From Sceloporus undulatus (taxonomy: Eukaryota; Chordata; Lepidosauria; Squamata; Phrynosomatidae): 64,000 nt of DNA. Position 1 is the stretch's first letter. Every line of letters starts with the position of its first letter. The notes beneath the pieces were generated by a model. That model did no database searches, had not been told where the DNA came from, and was given only the letters and a program-made list of their open reading frames with translations. Shown in pieces: positions 41,701-54,300 of this stretch. A program made the position numbers and the translations under genes. The stretch is taken from assembly GCF_019175285.1 (NCBI RefSeq), contig NC_056522.1, positions 68,280,089 through 68,344,088 on the forward strand. Direction: 5' to 3'.

Positions 41701-44700
41701 AGTAAAAAATGGGGGGCTATATCAGTATGCCAACAAGCACATTGGAGGTGGGGTATGGGGTGAAGGATGTTATTACTTAGAAAGAGTTTGTGATTGTGCG
41801 AAGGAAAGAAAGGGGATATAAAATGGCATGAAAATTAGGATTACTGGGAGGGTACTGAGAGTTAATGAGAAGATTATTGCGTTATCTGATCTTTTTGGTT
41901 TTAGCCATATGTGAATGGGATTGGGAATATCTGATAAATTGTGAGGAATGGGGAGAGAAGTTCTGAAAGACTGGCTCAGGAATAGCATTAATCAGTATCA
42001 GTTACTGAAATTTTGAAACAAAATCTTGATATGAGCCAATATGTACTGATCTGAATTACCATATAGCATTTATTATAATAAAAAACAACATAAAATGTTA
42101 ACTTGCCAAAAGTTATGTCAGTTGTCCTGTTCATCATGATAATCAATAATCAGTTCCATGATATTCATCATGATGAATGATAGGGGTGTGAGGCGTCTGC
42201 ATATTCCATTTATAATTGGTATTGTTATGATTACAGCTCTTGAGACCAGATACAGTATCATCTAAACATCAGAAAACAGTGATACCATTACTGGGCCAAC
42301 CAAAATGCACATCATGCATGTTGTAACCTTTTGAATCTCCACTGGCTTTTTCAGCAGGCAATGGTGTTAAAAATCATACAGAAGAAAAAAAAAAATGACT
42401 ACGTGAATCATAGCCCTGCATTTGGTCAAGCATGTTGTGGTAGTTATCCTCAGTTCAGATGGTATGAAAGGTTATTCATTCAGGCGGGCCTCTTCTCCTT
42501 TTGTGTTGACTGCAAGATTCAGTCCAGGAAATAAAATATAATTTATGTTTTATATAGGAGAAGGGGCCCACCTGCATTAATACCCTTCCTTATCATCAGA
42601 ATTGAGGACAACAACCTGACCAAATGCAGGGCTATGACTAAGATTGTCAGGTTTTTTTCTATGTGATTTTTAACATCTTTGCCTACAGAAGAAGCTGGTG
42701 GAGCTTTGTAAGCTTGCAACATATATAATGTGCATTTTGGTTGGCCCAATAGAGATATCACTGTTGTGGATTTTCGATGATACTGTACTTTGCTATTAGC
42801 CTGTATCCTTAAATTTCTGATGTTACAGTTTTCGCTTGACTAGATGGTGGTAGTGGTGGTGCTGTTGCTTCTTTTTCTTCTTCTGCATTCCTTGTGCATG
42901 CAAGGTATTCAATCTCTCAAATATACCTTCTCCATTGGAAAGTTACAAATTTGTAAAAAAAATTGCAAGTAAGTGTAATAGTTGTATTTGAACATTCACA
43001 TATTTCCAGGGCCTGCATGCCAGTGGTTATAAAATTTAAAGATATTGGTAGAAATCCTGTATCGTCAGATAATGATAATGATAATGATAGAGCTCCTTCA
43101 TTGTAACTAAATCTGCCAATGACCCCTTACAGACTGCCAAAATAAAGCTGCTTCAGGTCACTTTGGAGGTATGCTGTTTAAATGATGCATGTGTCCTAAG
43201 AGTCCAGCAGCTGCACCAAAGCCACGATCCAGTACTAAGGACTGGAGCACAGCTTTGGCGCAGCTTCTGGACTCTTAAGATGTGTGTGTCATTTAAAAAG
43301 CATACCTCCAAAGTGGCCCGAAGCAGCTTTATTTTGGCAGTCTGTAAGGGGCAAATGCCACCTCAAAAAGTACCTCTTGAACCAGGCAGCTCCCCAGTTG
43401 AAAGGTTTCCAAGGCACTGTAGATCAGGGTTCTGGGAAATTACAATTGAACTGTTCTTCTGTTCATGGGGCACGTTGAGACTGGCAGTTGAAGATAACAG
43501 CACTTACATTATAGATTTTATTTTATTTTTTATTACTGAAATTAGAATGTATCAACTGTCCCAATTCCTCACATTACTTCATGCCAAATCATTTTTCTTA
43601 AGATTTAAAGTAGTGTATAATATTGCAGAACAATAGCATGGTCCAGAAAAAGCTGTTATGATGTGGAGTATTTCAAATACTTTATAACTATACTTGAAAA
43701 TGTATTTTTCAGCAGAGATAACACAGTAGGAGTAGTGAGGTTAAAGATGGCAAAAAGCACAGCCCTTGTCAGAACATCTCTAGTATCTCAATTGCTTCTT
43801 ATCAGCATCAAATGATGTTTCCTAATGGTACTGCTACATTAGGCACCAATCAACACATGATACTGGCAGAACTAGGATGGTTACATCAGAATAAAGTCCA
43901 TGATGCTCCTAGATATAGCGAACAAGAATTCTTCTATGGGAGAAAAGCCCATAGTGTTTTCTGCCAGCAGAGCTAAGAACATGGTCCAACTAACTCATGT
44001 CTGTTGCTGCATATTCCAGGGTTCTTCTCAGACAAAGTTTCATATCTTTTCACATTGAAAGTACAGCCACTACTAGCAGAATTTTTGCAAAGGAAAACTA
44101 AATTCAAAGAGAGAAGGCAAAAGTACAGTTTCAGTTACAACATGCAGCCAGTATTGTAACTCAATGTTGAATTAGGAAGCCTGTACATCAGGGATGCACA
44201 GCACTCTGCATGTGTGTTTATTGTTTAAAATTATTTTTTTTTGTACATCAATGTGTGATCTATTATTTAGATATATATAACTAGGTAAGTAAATGTGTGT
44301 CTGCTCTTTCCTGTCACCAGCAATTCTCATTTCTTGCTGGAAGAGAAGAGAGTTCTCTACATGCCCTTCCCCAAGAAAGGTATGACAATTGCTTGAGGAA
44401 TATACCTTATCTCTGCCTCCTTCTTGAGGGAGTGCACATTATCCTTGGGGGTGGTAATAGATTTTATATTCCTGCTGTACCAAGAACTGTTAGGCCCTAT
44501 TCACCAAAGTGTTCACATCCTAATAATCCTGGTACTTTCACAGACGAAAACAATAAGTTTCCTGACTTGGGTTCACTGTAGGTTTGGAAAGCACCTAAGA
44601 AATGCATGTAATAATTCATTGGGCATCTGCATGAGAGGATCAGAAGGGTTCACTTGAATAAGAATGCATATTGGGCTTTTATTAAGCAAAGTCTATCTTT

Positions 44701-45330
44701 TAGAGATGCTTCTGCCTACTGTAATGTTAAATGGGAAAGAAGTAATGTACAAGTCCTAAAAACTACCTTGTCTACTCCTTAGCACAATAGCATAACAACA
44801 CAGCCATAGGAGTAGATGAGGGGAAGAGTGAGACTCTGTCTCTCTCTGTATCTGTCTTTCTCTCTCACACCTACCCACCCACACTTGTTTCTAGTCTCTC
44901 AGGGATTTAGTCCTCCACATGCACTTGTCATCTCCCTGTACTGTATATTACACCCAAGGGTCACAGCCATTGGGATGGGCAACTTCCAGAGGTCTGGGGC
45001 TTAAGTCTGCCTCTCGGACCATGCAGGGCTTTCTCTGCTCCCTGTGCTCTCAACGTTATTTTTCCACCAAACAGCTCTTCTATGGCCACGTCCAAGTTTG
45101 TATAAACCCCTATACAGTTTGGGCCCAGGCTATTTGAAGGACCCTATCTCCATGTACAACCCCCGCCCAGAGTACTGAAATCCATCTGGAGAGGCTCTTC
45201 TCTCTGCCCCACCAGCCTCTCAGGTGTGTTTGGTGTGAACAAGAGAGAGGGCCTTCTCAGTGGCTCCTCCCAAGCTCTGGAACTCCCTCCCTAGGTAGTT
45301 CAGGATGGCTCCATCCCTGCTGTACTAAAC

Positions 45331-45378
<48 letters not shown>

Positions 45379-48300
45379 TCACTTCCAGGTTAGTTCCCCA
45401 CAGAACTAAAATAACTTGGAGGCTAAAGTAGGGCAAAATAGTCCCTAGAAAGCACCATTGGCAATTTGGGATAAAAAAACTTAAAAATAAAATACAAATG
45501 TAGGTCTGAGGGTACACAGATATCAGAGGAGGCCATTGGGGCATACTTTGCCCACCCAGTATGCTTTGACCAATACTGAAGAGTTCTGTGGATGAGTTTC
45601 AGCCAGCGAAAAAGCACATATTTGCATAAAAGATGATTCAGATTTGATTTTTGGTGAGGTCTTTGAGAAAGTGCTGGAAGTAATCTGATACTCATCTAGA
45701 ACAGTCCTGCAGGCAAATCATACTGACAGATGCATGGATCAGAGGCCTCAGAACTGTCTTTTTACTGCCCCAGAATGCCTAGGCAGCCCCCTTCATCACA
45801 TTCAGCCACACTTGTTCTTTTCAGTAACAAGCACTGATGGGTGCACCAGGCCAGCAATAATTGTAGCATTGAACTGTTGGAATGCCAGACAGATACTCAC
45901 TAGCAATCTGTAGTAAAACTGTGGGCAAGATGTCCTCTGGCAGGAGTACATTTGCTGGCTACAGGGGGCATACAACTCCATTGTTGCAACAAATTCACTG
46001 GCTGCTGGTTTGTGTCTGGGCACAATTGAAAGTACGGGTTATGACCTTTAGAGCCCTATACAGTTCAGGCCCAGGTTATTTGAAGGATCATATTCTCCTT
46101 TATGAACCAGCTAGTGTTCTGAAATCAGTTAGAGAGGCCCTTCTCTTGTCCCACCTCCCTCATAGTTATATCTGATGGGAACATGGGAGAAAGCCTTTTC
46201 AGTGGCTGCCCCCAAGGTCTGAAACTCCTTTCCCAGAGAAGGAACACTCCCTGCTTTCTTTTCTCAGACATATAAAGACTTCGCTATTCTAACAGGCATT
46301 TGAGGAGCAATTATATAAGGCCCATCTTACACAGTGTGCTGGATATTGCTATTTGTTGTGCTGGTTTAATTACATATGGTTTTTCTGATTGATCATATTT
46401 TAACTTTTGTATTTGAGTCCCAATCTGGAAAAAGGTGGGATAGTAGTAATAAGAATAAGAATCACCATGACCACCATTGTCTGTGACAACAGAAATGAAC
46501 AAGAAATGGATGAGAGAGCTTGATGTCATTATGATCAACAAGTGTAGCCATCTTCGTAATTGCATCTATACTGGGTAGTGTTGCATTGTTATCATACATT
46601 CTGGAGAGACATAGAAACAAAGGTGGAAACAAAGATGGCAGTCCCACTAAAGAGCTGGCTTCTTACAAGTCACTAGTGCTTCTGCTATAAGGTTTTATTG
46701 CATTTTACATGTGCAGGGTGTATGATATATCGTTATCACTGCGCAAACTGAACGATTACCTGTCAGAAAACTGGTGCGACATGATGATATTGACTAATGA
46801 GTAACAGCTGCAAAATTTCTTGTGACTAGGTGTGTATTAGGGATTGATGCCAAGAATAAAAATGAGAGGTTACTTTCTTCTAGGTGTTCTAAATTTCCCA
46901 GCTGATGGCTTTTCATATACATGCATTGTGGGAACGAATGTGGTTATTAAGTACAAATCATCTATTAAATATAGAGAATTGAGAAGGAATTCTTGGTAGA
47001 TAATTCCATATACAGTGGTGCCTCGGGTTACGAAAGTAATTCGTTCCGCGGCCGCTTTCGTAACCCGAAAAGCCTTCGTAAGCCGAAATGCCATAGGCGC
47101 TAATGGGGAAAAGCCGCGATTCCATGTAAAATAGCGCCGAAAAGCACCAAAAGTTTTTTCGTAACCCGAAAAAACATTTGTAACCCGGAACAATTATTTC
47201 TTATGGGATTTTTTCGTATCCCGAAAATTTCGTAACCTGGGTATTTCGTATCCCGAGGTACCACTGTAGAAGAATTAATTATGTGTATGAGGTTAGCTAT
47301 GGTAGCAGGATGTTTCCCTACCAGGTTGGAATTTACTCTGGATTAGAAGTCTGTTGAGGAGTGCATGTTCTCTTCATGCACATGGATACTTAAGCTTTAT
47401 ATTCTATGTGTAGGAAGCTGTGTATTGACTAACACACAGTAGTTAGTTATATGGTTTGACCAGTGCAGATAATCCATGGCAAAGTGAGGAATCTGAATCT
47501 GAAATACAATTTTCTTATCTAGTGACCCAGTTTACCTTTTTTGGATGCTTGCAGTTTTAGCCCATGTTGATAACATGGCTCCTGTTAGTTGTTAGTATCT
47601 GGACTCCCTAAGACAGGATACCTGCAACAGGCTCTCTGAACACTGTTGTTGTCTCTACTTCTCATTATATTTTATTCTTGTCGCTGTTAATTCTCTTAGT
47701 TCCTTAGAACATCTTGATATCTAAGATCTGTTCCACTTTGAATGCTTATATACTTCTGATGCAGTACAGTAATTGGCTACTGCGTTAGTCAGCATCATAT
47801 TCTCATATGTGGTTGGCAGAGAGCGGTGAAGTTCATGTTTGGACTTCAGAATTTCTCAGCTAGTATATTTCCCAGTTGTGGGACAAACATCTGGCCCTCA
47901 TGCATTCAGTTGCAATAGTTTTTTTTTTTAATTTTAACTTTATTTTGCTGGATGGAATGTGTCCTGCCTTTAAAGGAGCACAGAATCCCAACTAAGCTAG
48001 TTACTCTTCTGCTTCTTTTCCACAATGCCTCCAACTCTGTTCCCTCTGCAATGGTTTTCCTTCAAGAGTGGAATAGGATCCCAGTTGAAGGCCCACTTGT
48101 CTCCACCATTTCCTCCTTACCTCCTGTTTTCCGCTGTTGAAGGGGTATTGTCATACTGATATGTTTTTAGCATTCTGCCCTACCAACACAATGAAGTTTA
48201 GGACTAATTATATTCTAACTATCATAACTTAGTGGTAGAAAGTAACAACAAAAGAAAAAAAGAGAGCATGAGAATAATGCAAGTATAAAAAATAATTTGC

Positions 48301-51300
48301 TTAGTGTTTCAATGATGCTTTAATTTTTAAAATATTGAAAGACATTTAAGGATTTGAAAAATTAAAAAATGTCTTGAATATTGCTGCTGTCTCTTAAAGA
48401 TTTTTTAAAGTATCCTAAAAATTAGGTAACATTTAAAAACATATTTCCATTTTGGCCAAAATCTGCTGCTTTTAAAATCATCATAATGTTTATGAGTTAG
48501 AACAGTGCTTCTCAAAAGTGGTGTGCTTCAGGGACCACTGCTGATCCACAAGCCATTACCTGTAGGTGAGTTTCCAGGAAATAAAGAAACCATTGTAGCT
48601 ATTGGGCATAAAAATGGTACCTGCCCCTGGCTCATTGGAAAATAATAATAGTAATAGTAATAATATTTATTTATTTATTTATTTATATCCCACCTCGAGG
48701 CGGGTAACAACAGAGTTTAAAATACAAGTAAATGACAAGGTCTCACCTCCCCCAAGATAGTTGCCAGTCCCACACATAAGATACCTTAAGAAACACTGAA
48801 TTAGAAAATTACTGTATTGGAGAGTGTCCAGGTGTTGATTGAAAGTAAGAACCAGACTCTTTCTATTGCCTTTTATTTTAAAAAGAGAAAAACTTTTAAT
48901 TTTAATAATTTTCTATATTTATTCGCATAAAATCTTACAGTAAACGTGTGTATGAAATAGCTGAATTGTAGTTATAAAAGTTCACGGAATTGTTAGACAT
49001 TACTAAAAAATTTAGAACAACTGTTGAAAATAGTAAAAGAAAGTGTGATGAGGTTAATGAGACTATTTTTAAAGCCCCTTCACACACATTATAAGCAGAT
49101 AAATAGTTTGTAAAATGCAATGTGCTTTTGGCTTTAAATGTTTTTTTGTTCCTGAGTGGCAGCAATTGCTTTCAGAGAATTTGTCTTTTGAGACCAGTTC
49201 CCCTACCTTAAGAGACTCACCCTAGACTTCTGCTCAAACATGATTTGAACTTGAAGCCAGGTTCCCCTGGCAACTAAAGAGATCTGTGAGCAAAAGCAGG
49301 CAGTGTAACAAGGAAAAGCATCATCTGCACTCAGAGGCATATTTGAATTAACATTTCATATGCATGCCATTCTGTGGCAACAAAATATTACTAAGCCTGA
49401 CAATAGGAAAGGTTTCCCATTACATACTGTGTATCTTATATAACTGTTAATACCTTGACAGTTCTTAAGATGATTTGGAGCTGACACTTGTACGTTTCTC
49501 AATATGAAGTTAGTTTTCTTTCAGATATCAAGATGAAGAGGGCTGTAGACTAAATCTGGGGTGGGTTGGAGAATATAGGGACTTCTGGGTGACTTGAGGT
49601 ATGGTGTGTGTAAAAGTCTAAGCTTGCTTGAAGTCAGTTGAAGGTGCCGGTCTGTTCCGGCCCTTAGATGATGGCTTAGAGGGAATTCTTATGAAGTGTG
49701 CAGATTATACAAAACTGGGAGGGGTATCTAACTCATTAGAAGAAACAATTTGAAAGGACCTTGATAAACTAGAAAATTGGGCTGAAACTAATAGAACTAC
49801 AGTCACTTCTCCTTTTTCACGAGGGATCCATTCACCCTCACGGAAACCCAGAGTGTTGCCTATTTTCAAGCCCCATTGGCTTGAATATAGGGATGGGTGT
49901 GCAGGCGCGTGCCTTGGGCACGTGCCCCATTCATTCTCCCTACATTTGTCCCTCACGCATAAGCAAAGGACACGTGTCTGAAGATCGCGAGAACTGAGGT
50001 GGACTGTAAATTCAACAGACATGCACAATTCTACATTTATGCCACAAGTTCCAAATGCACACCTCACTTATTGGATGATGGATACTTGACTCAACACCAG
50101 TGCGTGTAAGAAGGACCTTGGCTTTATTGTTGGCCATAAATTGTATGTGACCTAGCAGTATGATGTTGCGGTAAAGAAAGCAGATAATATTTTAGCTTGC
50201 ATAAATAGAAAATTAGTTTCCAGGACAAAGTAAGTAAACCTGTTTCAGCAGGTTTAATTCTACAGACACTTTTGCCCTTTTGAAATATTGCCTGAATGCA
50301 TGCAGAGCTAAATGGATGGTAGAGATATAGCAAGCTTCACCTTGGAATGTCCCTGTATCACTGTGTTCTGTGACCAGGAACCTGGATCAAGCAGGTCTCA
50401 CAGTAACAGAAGTTCTGTAATGACATTCACTGAATGCTGTTACAAAACACTCTTTTCACTTCTTGCATAAAGGTCTAAAGCTCATTTCATGCATAACGGT
50501 TCAGTCACATCTCCACCCCAGTTTTAGGAGTGCTTGTTCAGGTGAATGCCTGAAGAGGAACTGAAATGGGAGGCATTGTTTGGTCTTCTGGTCCTTTTTA
50601 AGTGCAGTTACTTGACCCAGTCCCTGTGATTTTTGTCTAATATTTTCTTTCTCCCAATCTTTCTGTCCTGTTATGAACAGACTTGCCTTCAGCTCTGCTC
50701 CCCAAATTGGTTGCAAAGTCCTATTAAATGCAATCTTAATTGGCATATATGTGGAGTGGGCTTACTGGCCTCTTTGCTGCTTGCCTTGCTTTAATCATCC
50801 TGTCCTTTTCAAGAAGGATAACAATAAGCATCTTGCCCCAGAAGGCAACAAGGGAGTGGAAAGGCTTTAGTATGGGGACTGAGCGAAGAGAATTAGAGAA
50901 GCAAAATAATATTTCCTTTCTTGAGAACGTCATGGTGCTTTCTCCAGATCAAGACTATGTAGGCATTTGTGTTAATTAAACTAAGTGGCTCAAATTAACA
51001 CATTTGGAAAGTAGATGCTTTTATTAAGGATAGAGATACCTAACCCATTGATGTTGAAGCCCTCCGTTCTCCAACTTCTGATGATACTGCCTATTAGACT
51101 TTTCTCTGCACTTTTACTGACACATTTGTTTGCTGTGGTGTCACACCACTCATATACAGGGAGATCAAAATCTCTAGGTAGCTGCAGCTGGTTTCTAGAA
51201 AGTTTCTAGTTAACTGTAGCAGCTTGTGATCGTTAGTTAATCTAGAACAGCCCATCTGGTATGAATGAATGGTGGAGTGGAATCGAGCCTTAAAAACATT

Positions 51301-54300
51301 TTTCACAGGACCCTTATGTCAATATCAACCACTTTTACACTGTCACTTTATACAATTTTTAATACATTGCTAAGCAAAGTAGATATGGTATTTACCAAAA
51401 TGAACTTTGCTACGATAAAATTTTAAACTACACTAGTGAAATTATAATCAGCCTAATTAAATTAACTTATGCTCTCAGCCTTAGGGAAAGGCAGTGACAA
51501 ACCTCTTCTGAACGTATCTTGCCCAAAATACCCATGAAAGGTTCGTCTTAGTTGGAAATGATTTGAAGGCAACAACAATTCTGTTAGAACTGTGATATTA
51601 CAGTGTATTGACCATAGTTAGGAGCCAGGATGGTACAGTGACTCTGGAAACCAGGGTTAAAATTGCAGTTTGGCCATGTAAACCCATTGGGTGACCTTGG
51701 GCAAGTCACACCCTTTCAGGATAGCAATGGCAAACCCCCTGAAGAAACTTGCCAAGAAAAACCCAAGATAGGTTGACCTTAGGGTCGCCATAATTCTAAA
51801 ATGACTCTGAGGCACACAACAACAAAAACCACAAATTGGCCATTGTTAGGTTTGAACTTCATTTCAAACTACAAAATGTTTGAAGTTAGAAGTTTCAGAA
51901 ATGATATCTGCTAAATGAAAATGTAAAGTGGATAATATGTATGTTAATATGTAACTAATGAGCTTGCCTGGCTCTTCAAAGCCAAATTCACTAGAGTCCC
52001 AGCAGCGATATGGGAGCAGCAAAAAACAGTTGAACCATACAATTCTGTCTGTAGTTTAGTCTTAAAGTGTCACTGTCCCCTTAAGTTGTGTATGTGTGTG
52101 CCTTCAAGTTGCCTGTCAACCTATGAGTTCGTTCTGATCTACCTTTGATTTATATACAATACTGAAGTCTTTGGGTAAATTTTTTTTTAAAAAAAGAACA
52201 GCTTAAAGTATAACTCTAAAAAAAAAATCTAATGTATAAATTATTTTTAAATACCGATAACTAATTGTGTAAACTTCATGGTTTCCCTCAAATTCTTTAT
52301 AAACAGAGCATTTACTATATATATAAAAGAAAATCTGCCAGTTCTGGGGAATTGTATTCTAGACCAAATTTAAAAAGCAAATTTATGGATTGATTTAATA
52401 ATTTTAAGCTCAAAGAGTATATTATCAACAGATGTTTGTCAAAGTAAAGATATATGCACATCCGTTTACACTCTCTAAATTAGATTGTGTATAAGAGAAA
52501 CATTTAACATTAGCTTAAGGAAAGTACTTCAGTATAATTCGTTCATGTTAAAATTTTTGTGCTCCTGATAAAAATGTATGAATCTAGTAATTTATCACAT
52601 GTGCTCTTAATCTCAGGAAAACCAGTTTTCTAATTAATACGTTAAGGAGAAAACCTAGTGCAGGTCACTGATAGACCATTGTGCTATGCTCCAGTGTATC
52701 TTATGCCTGCTAAAGCCAATATAGAAGGGTGGAAATGCCAGGTGGTGGTGGTGATGATGAACCCCCCCCCCCGAAAACCAGCAAATAAGCTTTCTAGAAA
52801 CTAATTACAAGTGGAGCCTGCAGTGATAACCCATGGAAATGGATGTTTTTATGATGTGAGTACAGTGTCACATTCATGTCACAACATGACATTATTTTGC
52901 AAAGTTTCCCCTTTTTGCATGGAGTCCAGTGCAGAGTTCTTTATTTTTCTTATAAAGTGCTCTTTATCCATAATATTTCTTTGCCAGAGTAATTCCTTGT
53001 GAGTTCAGAATATATGTAACATGAAGTTAGAGAGGTGTATGTTGTATGTCAGGGGTGGGGAACTGTCAGGAGTTGGGTGATGCATTGTGTTACCAGGGGA
53101 TCTTGGATGGCTGTACCTTTCACCTCTTCTGCCCTAAAATGCTCCTTGAGGATAGAGAGGGAAATTTTACCACCTAAGAGAGGCCTTTCCCCCCAATATG
53201 ATGTGATCCAGAAGTTAGCTTCTAGCTTGCATTCTTTTGAGAGACAAAGGCTTCTGGGTTCAAAAGAGGCTGGGGAGGGTCAAAAACAAGCCAAATATCT
53301 CCACGCCCCCTTAGGGGCAAACATTTCTGAGGGGGCACAAAAAGGGTCTGCAGGCATCAGTTTCCTTATCTTTGCCATATGCCCCATGCCTAGACATCTC
53401 CTGTGGTTTGTGGGTTTTATTTAGCGCTACTGTATGAAATTCATTTCATTTCTATTATACAGTCATCCCTCCATATTCGCTAGGGTTAGGGGCACAAGAC
53501 CCCCGTGAATATGGAAAAACTGCAAATAACAAAAACAGCATGTTTTTACCTGAGAGGATACCTCTCTAGGACTTTCTAGGTCTTCCAGTGCAACTCTGTG
53601 ATCAATGTCCAACCTACACTGACCATAGGAGGAGCTACAAAGGCCTAGTAGATGACCTTCAGTGCAACTTTTAGTTAAAGTTGACCATAGAGTTGCACTG
53701 GAGGACCTAGATATTCCTAGAGAGAACATATTAATCATATCCGTGAATAATCAAATCTGCAAATATCAAAGCCGCAAATATGGAGGGATAACTGTATAGG
53801 GCATATAACTCTTCTGTCACAAAAGCTTAATTGGCTACAATACTGAATTACTCTTTATCCTAAGATATCTTATTCCAAAGTGAGCTAGAAAGTTTTTATC
53901 TAAGGTTCCCCTCTTCCATTGATTTCAGTGATAGATGGGAAATTTCCATTAGCACTTGGCCTATTATAAAGTTCCACTGTAATTTTGGGTGTATTGTGAG
54001 AATTAATGGGGTTTAGGTAGGCGTAAGCATGCCATGTTCATGATCTGTCCATTTTAACTGTTCTCCAGCAGAGCTGTGGCAAAAGTTGCTGGCAAGTTCT
54101 TGATATTTGATACAAGCAACGTTTTAGACATAAATTATGTTTTCTGACTTAAAACAATTAGATCTGAAGCAGTATATATTTCTTAATATTGACTGCAATT
54201 TCTTAAATTGGAAATAAAATTGTTTGTGACCGGGCCATTTTTGCTATTAGGTTAACAGATATTACCTGCACATCTTTAGGTAGTAGCATGCTGCCTAATA

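Noticed and set aside
53049-53420. Complete hAT element starting CAGGGGTGGGGAAC
   Set aside because: No matching inverted end could be found downstream, so only an isolated end-like sequence is supported.
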